Below, one piece after another: positions 36,236 to 44,503 of a DNA stretch of 64,000 bases. The position numbers and the translations under genes are program-made. Position 1 is the first letter of the stretch. Each line of letters begins with the position of its first letter. Source of the DNA: DATEDA01 sp963820965 (GTDB lineage Bacteria; Pseudomonadota; Gammaproteobacteria; Burkholderiales; SG8-39); assembly GCA_963820965.1 (NCBI GenBank), contig CAWGCC010000022.1, positions 62,001-126,000 on the forward strand, written 5' to 3'. The notes under the pieces are model-generated. The model was not told the origin of the DNA. It ran no database searches and saw nothing but the letters and a program-made list of their open reading frames with translations.

Positions 36236-36820
36236 ATGACAAGCACGCTTCTTGCCAGAGAACTCATGTCGCTCGAGACGTACGCGCGCGAGCGCGACGG
36301 CTTGCGAGCGGAAGTAATGGCGCACCGCCGGGACCGCACCGTGCAGGTAGGGCCGAACGCAAGGGTGATCTTCGAGGATGAGCGCACCGTCCGCTACCAG
36401 ATCCAGGAGATGCTCCGCATCGAGCACATCTCCGGGGAGGAGCGTATTCAGGCGGAGATCGATACCTACGCGCCGCTAATCCCCGATGGCAGCAACCTCA
36501 AGGCGACCTTCATGATCGAATTCCCCGACGAGGGCGAGCGCCGCGCCCGACTGGCACAGCTGGTCGGCGTGGAGAATCGCGTCTGGGTGCAGATCGACGG
36601 CTCGTCCCGCATCTTTGGCATCGCGGACGAAGACATCGACCGCGCGGACGCGGACAAGACCTCAGCGGTGCATTTCCTCCGATTCGAGCTCGAGAAGCGC
36701 ATGGTGCGCGACCTCAAGCAGGGATCCCGGCTCGGTATCGGCATCGATCATCGCGCTTACAGTGCGGGACTGGTTCTTCGCGAGAGCGTGCGACGCTCGC
36801 TGTTGAACGATCTGCGCTGA
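36236..36820 (+). CDS. DUF3501 family protein
   Basis: This 194-residue protein matches DUF3501 across its length (LMSLETYARERDGLRAEVMA, FEDERTVRYQIQEMLRIE, IPDGSNLKATFMIEFPD, TSAVHFLRFEL). The family is often found with rubrerythrin-like and iron-sulfur proteins; its biochemical role is not established. A palindrome lies 49 bp upstream. It is the best-conserved protein of unknown function in the putative regulon. Confidence 0.9.
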   Translation: MTSTLLARELMSLETYARERDGLRAEVMAHRRDRTVQVGPNARVIFEDERTVRYQIQEMLRIEHISGEERIQAEIDTYAPLIPDGSNLKATFMIEFPDEGERRARLAQLVGVENRVWVQIDGSSRIFGIADEDIDRADADKTSAVHFLRFELEKRMVRDLKQGSRLGIGIDHRAYSAGLVLRESVRRSLLNDLR

Positions 36821-36898
36821 CGGCAAGTCACGCTGCTGGCAGACGCGGGGTAGCAGCGGTAGCGATACCGGACCCTCGAGCGGAAAGGAAGAGACGAC

Positions 36899-37144
36899 AT
36901 GGAATTTCTCTGGTTGATCCTGATCGGTCTGGCCGCCGGCTGGCTGGCGTCACAATTCTTGGCAGGCGGCAATTTCGGCGTCGCCGGAGATATCGCGCTC
37001 GGCGTGGTGGGCGCGCTGATCGGGGGGTTCCTGTTTCGTCAGCTCAGCCCGTCCGCCGGCAGCGGGCTGATCGGCACCTTGATCGTGGCGACCATCGGCG
37101 CGGTCTTCCTGCTGTTCCTGGTGCGCGTGCTCAAGCGCGCCTAG
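36899..37144 (+). CDS. GlsB/YeaQ/YmgE-family stress membrane protein (copy 2)
   Basis: This 81-residue paralogue of the protein at 26264-26509 (about three quarters identical) has three membrane helices. The leader AAAGGAAGAGACGACATGG is the same. It lies 78 bp after the DUF3501 stop and may be co-transcribed with it. I see no separate palindrome in the short gap. Confidence 0.93.
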   Translation: MEFLWLILIGLAAGWLASQFLAGGNFGVAGDIALGVVGALIGGFLFRQLSPSAGSGLIGTLIVATIGAVFLLFLVRVLKRA

Positions 37145-37174
37145 CGGCCGCGCGAACATCCGCCGCGGGGAATC

Positions 37175-37227
37175 AGCAAGGGGCCTGGGGCCCCCTTGGA
37201 TATACAAGGGGGAGTTCTCCCCTTGCT
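37175..37227. terminator. Nested hairpin with alternative pairings
   Basis: An outer stem AGCAAGGGG (37175-37183) with CCCCTTGCT (37219-37227) encloses an inner stem CCCCCTTG (37191-37198) with CAAGGGGG (37205-37212). Adjacent arms can also pair with each other, giving two mutually exclusive folds. It lies between two convergent genes, so a bidirectional terminator is the simplest role. Confidence 0.6.
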
Positions 37228-37246
37228 CGTGCGAGATCCCTGCTGA

Positions 37247-37381
37247 TCAGGCTTTTCTGCCGGGCACGGCAGCGGGCGTCTTGAACGGCCCACCGCCGAA
37301 GGGCGCGGCTGGAGGAGCTGGCTTCTTCGGTTGCTTCGGCTTCTTGGCTTCGCGATTGCTTCGCTGTTGGCCTTTGGGCAT
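37247..37381 (-). CDS. Small basic protein, 44 residues
   Basis: The frame starts at ATG 37381 with CAGGAG nine bases upstream and encodes MPKGQQRSNREAKKPKQPKK followed by a Pro/Ala/Gly-rich tail. Similar short proteins starting with a KGQQRSNRE-type motif are, as far as I recall, widespread in proteobacteria. The function is unknown; the charge suggests RNA or ribosome contact, which is inference. Confidence 0.65.
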   Translation of the reverse strand: MPKGQQRSNREAKKPKQPKKPAPPAAPFGGGPFKTPAAVPGRKA

Positions 37382-37554
37382 GACAGTTCTCCTGAGAGGA
37401 TGCGCATCCGGACGTTATCCGGCGATTATGCGGCTTTTGCGACCGGCGTCATCGTCAACTGGTCTCGTCGCGATGGGGCCGCAGCTCTGGCGCCCCGTGC
37501 GGGGGTTCGAGATCCGGGCGCCGCTCGCACGCTCCACCTTCACCGGATGCGCGG

Positions 37555-37620
37555 CTATCCTGCACGATGGAGCGCGAGGCTCATCACGATCGTAGCGATG
37601 AGCGAGGTGTCGTGCGGCAT
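37555..37620 (-). pseudogene. N-terminal remnant of a cation:proton antiporter
   Basis: The minus strand reads MPHDTSLIATIVMSLAL and then stops after HRAG. The first 16 residues match the N-terminus of YbaL/KefB-type antiporters (H-x-T-x-L-I-x-T-I-V-x-G-L-x-L). Nothing downstream continues the homology. Confidence 0.4.
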
Positions 37621-38107
37621 GAGCGCCCCTGGTGAGATTGATCGTATCGGCGGGTGACCTGGGGGCAGTTTGCACCTGAACCGGCGCTTCAGCCCTTCGC
37701 CCTGCCATCCCGTGAAAGTTCGTCCAATCATGCGGTGGCTCTGCCTTCGCCTGGCGATGCCAAAGCGCATGCCGCCCGAAGCGGCGATTGCGGGAAAAGC
37801 GCTGGCGCACAGACCGCGGCTCTGGCTCGCGCGTGTGGATTTGCGCGAGCCAGATCCCGCCGCGAACTTCGCGTCGCGATTTTTCGATGTATGTACGCCA
37901 GCGCACCGAGGGCGCCCGAAGCGGCGCGGATAATTTCCCCACGGCGGCGCTCGAGCCTCGGACGCCGCCGGTTTCGCCCGCGGGGCGGCGCATCGACACG
38001 GCCGGCCCGGGCGAATCGGAGACGAGTCGGAGCGAACGAGGCTCGAAGCAGGCGAACGTTACGGTGAGCACCGCCGATCATCGGCGTGCGTCGCGAGGAG
38101 GTGAGTG
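37621..38107. other. Intergenic region with palindromes but no recognised gene
   Basis: This stretch holds one good palindrome (37892-37907, TGTACGCCAGCGCACC) and one half-site (37796-37811). Reading frames are Arg/Ala shadows. The nearest plus-strand start (38108) is 200 bp from the good palindrome. Confidence 0.5.
37892..37907. promoter_or_regulatory. Crp-type palindrome, target uncertain
   Basis: Sequence TGTACGCCAGCGCACC, 15 of 16 positions fitting. The lipoprotein gene at 38108 is the only candidate downstream. Confidence 0.5.
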
Positions 38108-38653
38108 ATGTGGATGCGTGTGATGACGGTAATTACCGGGGTGGCGGCGATGATGCTCGGCTGCGGGCAGAACCCGTCGGCCCCCGCGGCAGTGGTCGAG
38201 GACAGGGTCTACACGGTGACGCCGCCGTCGATGCCCGTGAAGGCCGGGGTCATGACCGGCGAGGTCACCGACATGAAGATCACGGAGCGGGTCGAGAAGG
38301 ACTCCGGCAGCGTCGTCTCGCCGGCCAAGCTCACCGGGAAGCTCAAGCTGCAGAACAGCTCGACGGACCAGACCATCCGTCTCATCGGCGGCAAGATCCA
38401 GTTCATCGACGCCGACGGCAAGCCGATCCTGGTCGAGGAGAAGAAGTTCGAGCGGAGCATCAAGTTCCAGACCTACGGCGCTGCCGAACGGCTCGATCCA
38501 GGGCAGGACGCGACGCAGGCCCTGGACGTGGACTTCCCGGCCGTGGCGTTGAAGGCGAAGAAGCTGAAGGAGATCCGCCTCGAGCTGACCTACCTCCCGT
38601 CACCGTACAAAGCGGACACGGTCAACTTCGCGGTATCCATCGGCGGCCAGTGA
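38108..38653 (+). CDS. Putative lipoprotein of unknown function
   Basis: This 181-residue protein has a short signal sequence ending in MMLGC (lipobox-like, acylated Cys near residue 19). The mature part is beta-rich with an immunoglobulin-like feel (KLTGKLKLQNSSTDQTIRLI, GGKIQFIDADGKPI). GGAGG lies seven bases upstream of ATG 38108; the adjacent GTG at 38105 is closer and less likely. No family is recognised. It is probably periplasmic or outer-membrane-attached. Confidence 0.75.
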   Translation: MWMRVMTVITGVAAMMLGCGQNPSAPAAVVEDRVYTVTPPSMPVKAGVMTGEVTDMKITERVEKDSGSVVSPAKLTGKLKLQNSSTDQTIRLIGGKIQFIDADGKPILVEEKKFERSIKFQTYGAAERLDPGQDATQALDVDFPAVALKAKKLKEIRLELTYLPSPYKADTVNFAVSIGGQ

Positions 38654-38667
38654 CGGCGCTCCGGTGA

Positions 38668-38760
38668 TCACGTTGGGTTCGGGTCGGGCAGCAGGTGATC
38701 GGATTCCTGCTTCATAACCGCGTAGCACTCGCAAGCGTGGGCTTCGAGGACCGGTTGGCG
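38668..38760 (-). pseudogene. C-terminal remnant of a type A Crp/Fnr regulator (A4)
   Basis: The last 30 codons read RQPVLEAHACECYAVMKQES and then DHLLPDPNPT before a stop, matching the end of type A regulators (DRPGLEARACECYDVVKRES, DRLLPDT). Everything upstream is gone, and the remnant ends four bases from the palindrome at 38764. Confidence 0.75.
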
Positions 38761-38763
38761 CTA

Positions 38764-38779
38764 TGTGCGCTGGCGCACG
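38764..38779. promoter_or_regulatory. Crp-type palindrome upstream of the third GlsB-like gene
   Basis: Sequence TGTGCGCTGGCGCACG, 15 of 16 positions fitting. It is 104 bp upstream of ATG 38883. Confidence 0.6.
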
Positions 38780-38882
38780 GAGCGCGGTCGGCCTCGGAGC
38801 TACGCTCACAAGGTGCCGCGAGGCCGAACCCTGCAACGGCCGCGCGGTTCGGCGGCACCAGCATTGGATACAGGAGAGCGCG

Positions 38883-39146
38883 ATGTCGATTGGAATCTGG
38901 ATCACGGTAGGGCTGATTATGGGTTTCCTCGCCAGCAAGCTCATCATCAGGACGGGTGAGGGACTCGCGAGGGATATCGGCCTCGGCATCGCCGGCGCGG
39001 TCATCGGCGGCTGGCTCTTCGCTGCCCTCAGCACGTCGGAAGCGATCGGGCTCGACGTGTTCGGACTCGTCGTCTCCCTCGCGGGCGCGGCTGCGATGCT
39101 CGTCATCTATCATATGTTGTTGTTTCCGCACGTTCGCCAGGGATAG
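38883..39146 (+). CDS. GlsB/YeaQ/YmgE-like stress membrane protein (divergent copy 3)
   Basis: This 87-residue protein has three hydrophobic helices with the family's Gly-rich pattern (WITVGLIMGFLASKLIIRTG, IGLGIAGAVIGGWLF). It is more distant from the other two than they are from each other. GAGAGCG precedes the ATG. A palindrome lies upstream. It is the last gene of the island. Confidence 0.85.
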   Translation: MSIGIWITVGLIMGFLASKLIIRTGEGLARDIGLGIAGAVIGGWLFAALSTSEAIGLDVFGLVVSLAGAAAMLVIYHMLLFPHVRQG

Positions 39147-39179
39147 TCGCGGAACCAGGACCTTCCGGGCTTCCGCGAC
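39146..39179. terminator. Bidirectional terminator hairpin
   Basis: GTCGCGGAA (39146-39154) pairs with TTCCGCGAC (39171-39179). It separates the plus-strand GlsB-like gene from the convergent molybdenum hydroxylase genes. Confidence 0.6.
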
Positions 39180-39204
39180 CTTACGCCGCGATCTTGACGA
39201 CCGC

Positions 39205-41532
39205 TCAAGCCTTTAGCTGATCGCGGATCGGCAGCCGCCGGATGCGTTTGCCCGTCGCCGCGAAGATCGCGTTGCACAGGGCTGGCGGGACGGGCGGGAC
39301 GCCCGGCTCGCCCACGCCGCCCAGGGGCTTCGAGAAATCTCCGCCAATGATCTGGACGCGGATCTCGCGCGGCGCTCCGGCTATGCGCGTCACCTCGTAC
39401 GCGTGGAAATTGTCCTGCTGCGCCCGGCCGTCCTTGAAGGTGATCTCGCTCTGCGTGGCTACGCCCACGCCCATGACGCACGCGCCCTCCATCTGCGCGC
39501 GCACGCGGTCCGGGTTGATGCACGCGCCGCAATCCACCGCGATGTCGACGCGCGGGATCGTCAACCCGCCCTTGTCGTCGACCGCGACCTCCACGACCGC
39601 CGCGATGTAGCTCACGAAGCTATAGTGCGCGGCGATCCCGAGCCCGCGGCCCTTGGGCAGCGTCTTGCCCCAGCCCGCTTCGCGCGCCGCAGTCTCGACG
39701 ACGCGCCGCAGGCGGCCGGTGTCGACCGGATAGCGCTCGGGCGATTCGCCGTGGTTCCACGTATCGCCCAGCTTGTTCGGGTTGATCTCGCGCGCCGGGC
39801 CGATCACCTCCAGCAGGTAGTCCTTCTGGTCGCGCCCCGCGGCAGCGGCGAGCTCCGCCACGAACGACTGCACCGCAAACGCATGCGGGATGTTCGACAC
39901 GGCGCGGAACCATCCGATTCGCGTATGAGCGACCGCGTCCGGGTTCTCGATCCGGATGTTGGGAATCGCGAACGGCACGTTGATGACGCCCATGCCGAGC
40001 TCGAGCGGCGCCTCCTGCCTCGCATTCGCGTCGAACGTCGACATGAGGGTCGGTGCGACGGTGCGGTGCAGCCACGCCACGGGCTTCCCTTGCGCGTCGA
40101 GCCCGGCCTCCAGGTGCTCGACCGAGACGGTATGGAAGTAGTCGTGATGCAGGTCGTCTTCGCGCGTCCACGAGACCTTGACCGGCTTGCCGTCCATCGC
40201 TTTGGAGAGCATCGCCGCCTCGATGCCGAAGTCGGGCTTCGACTTGCGCCCGAAGCCTCCGCCGAGCAGCGTGACGTTCACGGTGACGTTCCTGGGAGCA
40301 ATGCCGAGCTGCTTCGCGACGAGGTCCTTGGTGGCCTGGGGCGACTGGAAGCAGCCCCAGACCTCGCACCTGTCCTTCGTGATGCGCGCCGTCGCAGCGG
40401 GCGGTTCCATCGACGCATGGGCGAGATGCGGGATGTAGTACTCCGCCTCGACGCGTCGCGCCGCGGCCGCCACGGCGGCGCCGAAGTCGCCGTCGTTGCG
40501 CACGACCCTGCCTGGCTTGCGCGCAGACTCTTCGAGCGCCGCCTTGTAGGCGACGGAATCGTAGCGCGCATTCGGTCCGTCCTCCCACACGATCTTCAGC
40601 GCGTTCCGGCCCTGCGTTGCGGCCCAGGTGTTGCGCGCGACGACGGCGATGCCGCCCAGCGGATTGAACGCGGGTGGCGGGGGACTCGTCTCGATCTGCA
40701 CGACGCGCACCACGCCCGGCACCTTGAGCGCCTCGGCCGCGTCGTAGCTCGCGACCTTCCCGCCGTACACCGGCGGGCGCGCGACGACGGCATGGAGCAT
40801 GCCGGGAAGTCGCGTGTCGATGCCGTACTGGGCTTTCCCGGTCACGATGTCCGGGCCGTCGACCAGCTTGACCTCGCCCTTGCCGATGTAGCGGAACTGG
40901 GATGGGTCCTTGAGACGGATGGTCTCGCGTGCGGGAACGGGCATGGCGGCCGCCGCCTTGGCGAGCGCGCCGTAGCCGAGCTTCCGGCCGGTCGGACGAT
41001 GCACGACCTCGTGGTTCTTCGCTTCCACCTCGCCGATCGGCACTTTCCAGCGCGCCGCGGCAGCCCCTTCCAGCATCTGCCGCGCGGCGGCGCCGCAGCG
41101 GCGCATGGGGTCGAAGAAGTGGCGCGTGCTGCGCGAGCCGTCGGTGTCCTGGTTGCCGTAGCGCTCCTCGTCGCCGGGCGCCTGCACGACGCGCACGCGC
41201 TTCCAGTCGGCCTCGAGCTCGTCGGCCACGATCATCGGCATGCCGGTGCGCACGCCCTGCCCCATCTCGCCGCGATGGCAGACGATGCTCACGATGCCGT
41301 TCTCGGCGATCGCGACGAACACGAGCGGGTTGTCGGTCCAGCCATGCGGCATGCCGTCGGCGCCATACTTGGGCGTTTGGGCGCGCACGGCGGGCGGCAT
41401 GCCGACGGCGAGCACCAGCCCGCCCAGCGCGGACACCCCCTGGAGGAACCGGCGCCTACTCACATTCGCGAGCACCATTGTCTCGTCGGGCGAAGCCGTC
41501 GTATCGGAAATCGAATCGAAAGGCGCGTTCAT
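39205..41532 (-). CDS. Xanthine-dehydrogenase-family molybdopterin-binding subunit (IorB-like)
   Basis: This 775-residue protein is the large catalytic subunit of a two-subunit molybdenum hydroxylase. It has a twin-arginine motif SRRRFLQG near residue 27, so the complex should be exported folded to the periplasm. Molybdopterin-binding motifs include GGGFGRKSKPDFGIEA and, near the C-terminus, GGVGEPGVPPVPPAL with the catalytic Glu. It pairs with the 2Fe-2S subunit two bases upstream. Isoquinoline 1-oxidoreductase or a related aldehyde/N-heterocycle hydroxylase is the closest named type; the substrate is unknown. No cytochrome subunit is adjacent. Confidence 0.93.
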   Translation of the reverse strand: MNAPFDSISDTTASPDETMVLANVSRRRFLQGVSALGGLVLAVGMPPAVRAQTPKYGADGMPHGWTDNPLVFVAIAENGIVSIVCHRGEMGQGVRTGMPMIVADELEADWKRVRVVQAPGDEERYGNQDTDGSRSTRHFFDPMRRCGAAARQMLEGAAAARWKVPIGEVEAKNHEVVHRPTGRKLGYGALAKAAAAMPVPARETIRLKDPSQFRYIGKGEVKLVDGPDIVTGKAQYGIDTRLPGMLHAVVARPPVYGGKVASYDAAEALKVPGVVRVVQIETSPPPPAFNPLGGIAVVARNTWAATQGRNALKIVWEDGPNARYDSVAYKAALEESARKPGRVVRNDGDFGAAVAAAARRVEAEYYIPHLAHASMEPPAATARITKDRCEVWGCFQSPQATKDLVAKQLGIAPRNVTVNVTLLGGGFGRKSKPDFGIEAAMLSKAMDGKPVKVSWTREDDLHHDYFHTVSVEHLEAGLDAQGKPVAWLHRTVAPTLMSTFDANARQEAPLELGMGVINVPFAIPNIRIENPDAVAHTRIGWFRAVSNIPHAFAVQSFVAELAAAAGRDQKDYLLEVIGPAREINPNKLGDTWNHGESPERYPVDTGRLRRVVETAAREAGWGKTLPKGRGLGIAAHYSFVSYIAAVVEVAVDDKGGLTIPRVDIAVDCGACINPDRVRAQMEGACVMGVGVATQSEITFKDGRAQQDNFHAYEVTRIAGAPREIRVQIIGGDFSKPLGGVGEPGVPPVPPALCNAIFAATGKRIRRLPIRDQLKA

Positions 41533-41534
41533 GG

Positions 41535-41996
41535 CTACGCTCCCTGCTTGTCGGCCGCCTGCTTGATGGCGGCGCGGATACGCGTGTAAGTGCCGCAGCG
41601 GCAGATGTTGCCCGCCATCGCCTCGTCGATCTCGGCATCCGTGGGTTTCGGTTTCTGCTTGAGCAACGCGGTCGCGGCCATGATCTGGCCGCTCTGGCAG
41701 TAACCGCACTGGGGGACGCCGAGCTCGACCCATGCGCCCTGCACGGCCTTGCCGACCTTGTCCGTTGCGACGGCCTCGATGGTGGTGACCTTCTTGTTCC
41801 CCACGGCGGAGATCGTCGTGATGCACGACCGCGTCGGTTGACCGTCGACGTGCACCGTACAGGCGCCGCACAGCGCCATCCCGCAGCCGAACTTCGTCCC
41901 CGTCAGCCCGATCTCGTCGCGCAGCGCCCACAACAAGGGAGTGTCCCCGGGGAGATCGACGTTGTACTGCCGGCCGTTGATGTTGAGGCTGGGCAT
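41535..41996 (-). CDS. (2Fe-2S)-binding subunit of molybdenum hydroxylase (IorA-like)
   Basis: This 153-residue protein carries two iron-sulfur clusters. The plant-type site is GCGMALCGACTVHVDG with its fourth Cys in RSCIT, and the second site is CGYCQSGQI plus CRCGTYTRI. It passes electrons from the molybdenum centre of the large subunit. It has no signal of its own and is presumably co-exported with the Tat-tagged partner. The two genes form an operon with a two-base gap. Confidence 0.95.
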   Translation of the reverse strand: MPSLNINGRQYNVDLPGDTPLLWALRDEIGLTGTKFGCGMALCGACTVHVDGQPTRSCITTISAVGNKKVTTIEAVATDKVGKAVQGAWVELGVPQCGYCQSGQIMAATALLKQKPKPTDAEIDEAMAGNICRCGTYTRIRAAIKQAADKQGA

Positions 41997-42285
41997 CCTG
42001 ATTCTCCTGTCAAGCGTGAGGGGCGAGTACGCGATGCGGCAGGACGATCGCCTGCGGTCAGATTGTCAGCCTACGGGTAGGGCTAGTTCAAGCGTTGATG
42101 GCGCTGACGCGGGCATCGATTCCGCGTCGAATCGCGCGCTTGATCTTCCGCGGGAAATGACCTAACAAGAAAGGTTGGGCGGTCGTTCTGTCTACCCGGT
42201 ACGAGAGCGGTGTGCCTGGCGGGCCTTGCCGGGTGGGGTGGCTTCCTCGGGCGCTTCGGCGCCGGAGATAGCGGCCGGGCCGGAG
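41997..42285. other. Intergenic region upstream of the molybdenum hydroxylase operon
   Basis: About 290 bp with no gene I can support. It should contain the promoter for the iorA-like gene and the end of the acyl-CoA dehydrogenase operon. Confidence 0.5.
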
Positions 42286-43329
42286 CTACGCTCTCGAGCT
42301 CGACGCGTCGATGACGTCCTGCCAGGCCGAGCGGCCGCTCGCGCCGAGCAGGCGCCGCCCGATCGCCGCATTCCAGTACGACTCGGACCCGAAGTCGAGC
42401 CGCCAGGCCCACAGGCGCCGCGTGTAGAGCTGGAGGTCGTGCTCCTCGGTCACGCCGATGGCGCCGTGAACCGCATGGCCGATCGCGGCTGCGGCTGCAG
42501 CGTCCTCGCTGATGCGCGCCTTCGCACAGGCCACTCGCATCGGATCGAGCGCCGTGCCGGGCGCGTCGAGGGCGAGCTCGGCCGCCATCGCGCCGGCCGT
42601 CGCCAGTTCCCCGAGCACTGCGAGCTGCTGCTGGATCGCCTGGAACTTGCCGATCGACTTGCCGAACTGCTTGCGTTCGCCCGCATAGCGAACCGCGAGA
42701 TCGAGCACGCGGGCGATCCCGCCTGCGATCTGCGCGGTGCGCAGCGCCGCGCCGGTCCCGAGCCCCGAGATGCCGGGCGGCAGCTTCGCCCGAACGGCCG
42801 GCGCCGCGGCCTCCCACTTGAGATCGCACCGGCCGTCGCCGTCAGTTCGCGCGCTCGGCGCAATCTGCGCATCGGCCACTCGCATCACGAGGAGCGTCGC
42901 CGGCTTCGACCAGTCGCTGGATTCGAGCGTCCCGGCGAGCCATGCGGCCTTCGCCGCGTACGGCACGGATCGCGCGCGCACGCTGGCGCGTCCGCTGCCC
43001 GTGACCTCGCCGTCGAGCAGGCCGAAGGTGACGATCCCCTCCGGGAGCGCGCTGCCCGCGCCGGCCGCGAGCGCGTGGGCTGCGATGGCCTCGCCGAGCG
43101 GCACCGGCGCGGCGTGGCGTCCGCACGCGACGAGGGTCGGCAGGACGTCGCGCCAGCCGAGCCCGGCGCCGCCGCCGCTCTCCGGCGACAGCGCGACGAG
43201 GAGACCCGCCTCCTCGATCTGCCGCCAGAGCGCTTGCGGCCACGTTCCCTCCTCCGCGGCGCGAACGACCGAGGGCGGCGAGAGATCCGTCAGGATGCGC
43301 TCGACGGTTTCCGCGAGGAGTTCTCTCAT
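42286..43329 (-). CDS. Acyl-CoA dehydrogenase, small/partner subunit
   Basis: This 347-residue FAD enzyme belongs to the acyl-CoA dehydrogenase fold. It has the C-terminal domain pattern AVRYAGERKQFGKSIGKFQA and HGAIGVTEEHDLQLYTRRLW. It is shorter than usual and occurs directly after a second dehydrogenase, the arrangement seen in heteromeric (alpha2beta2) acyl-CoA dehydrogenases. I do not see a confident catalytic Glu, so it may be the non-catalytic partner. It is the last gene of the catabolic operon. Confidence 0.88.
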   Translation of the reverse strand: MRELLAETVERILTDLSPPSVVRAAEEGTWPQALWRQIEEAGLLVALSPESGGGAGLGWRDVLPTLVACGRHAAPVPLGEAIAAHALAAGAGSALPEGIVTFGLLDGEVTGSGRASVRARSVPYAAKAAWLAGTLESSDWSKPATLLVMRVADAQIAPSARTDGDGRCDLKWEAAAPAVRAKLPPGISGLGTGAALRTAQIAGGIARVLDLAVRYAGERKQFGKSIGKFQAIQQQLAVLGELATAGAMAAELALDAPGTALDPMRVACAKARISEDAAAAAAIGHAVHGAIGVTEEHDLQLYTRRLWAWRLDFGSESYWNAAIGRRLLGASGRSAWQDVIDASSSRA

Positions 43330-43342
43330 CTCGCGCCTTCAG

Positions 43343-44495
43343 TCAGCGCAACCCGAGCCCGCGCGCGATCATGCCGCGCAGGATCTCGCGCGTGCCGCCG
43401 CGCAGCGAGTAGGTGGGCGCGATCTGCGTGAGGTACGCGAGCGTCCGCGCGAGCATCGGCGGCGGCGCTGCGAACGGATCGGCGGCGAGCAGCCGTCCGA
43501 CCACCTCCGGGATGCGCTGTTCGACCTCGGTGCCGAGGTCCTTGACGACGGCCGCAGCGAGCACGGGATCTTCCCCGCGCACGAGCTGCGCGGTCACCGC
43601 GATCGACATCGCGCGCAGCACCGCGAGGTGGGCGACGATCCGCCCGAGCGCGCCCGCTTCCTCGCCGTTCGCGTCGCCGCGCGAGCGCAGGTACGCGAGC
43701 CATTCCTCGACGAGCACCATGCTCGACAGCAGCCGCTCGGGGCCGCTGCGCTCGTAGGCGAGCTCGGCCAGCACCTGCTGCCAGCCGGCGCCCTCCTGAC
43801 CGAGGAGGGCGTCGTCGGCGACGAGCACGTCCTCGAGCACGATCTCGTTGAAATGCGCGTCGCGGGTGAGGTCGCGGATCGGCCGGACGCTGACCCCCGG
43901 CGCGGCAAGGTCGACGATGACCTGGGAGAGGCCGCGGTGCCGGTCCTGCGGCGTCCCCGAGGTGCGCACGAGCGCAATCATGTAGTGCGACCTGTGCGCG
44001 TTGGTGGTCCAGACCTTGCGACCATCGATCCGCCATCCGCCGTCGACGCGCGCGGCGCGGGAGCGCACGCTCGCGAGATCGGACCCGGTGTCCGGCTCGC
44101 TCATGCCGATGCAGAAGAACGCCTCCGCCCGGCAGATCCGCGGCAGATAGTGATTGCGCTGCGGCTCGCTGCCGTACTTGAGGATCAGCGGGCCGCTCTG
44201 GCGATCGGCGATCCAGTGCGCCGAGACCGGCGCGCCGCGCGCGAGCAGCTCCTCGACGAGGACGAAGCGCGCAAACGCGCTCCGCCCGGCGCCGCCGTAC
44301 TCCGCGGGCAAGGTCAGGCCGATCCAGCCTCGCGCGGCGAGCTTCCGGCTGAAGTCCGCGTCGAAGCCCATCCACGACCGTGCGCGAACGTCCGGCGGCG
44401 ATCGTCGACACCGTCTCGTCCAGAAAGCCGCGCACTGCCGGCCGGAGCGCTTCGTCCTCGGTCGGAATTGCAGTGAGCGACAGCGTGGGGATCAT
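43343..44495 (-). CDS. Acyl-CoA dehydrogenase, frame broken by one inserted base
   Basis: The main frame (43343-44371, 342 residues) has FCIGMSEPDTGSDLASVRSR and WRIDGRKVWTTNAHRSHYMI, the FAD- and substrate-binding core of acyl-CoA dehydrogenases, and ends LRGGTREILRGMIARGLGLR. The N-terminus (from ATG 44495, IPTLSLTAIPTEDEALRPAV) is in another frame and rejoins if one extra base near 44385 is removed. Full length is about 383 residues. It lies 13 bp upstream of the partner dehydrogenase and should form a complex with it. Confidence 0.88.
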
Positions 44496-44503
44496 GCCCG
44501 GGC

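Noticed and set aside
39403..41589. A 728-codon plus-strand frame opposite the molybdenum hydroxylase
   Set aside because: Low-complexity Arg/Val/His composition and complete overlap with a well-supported gene on the other strand.
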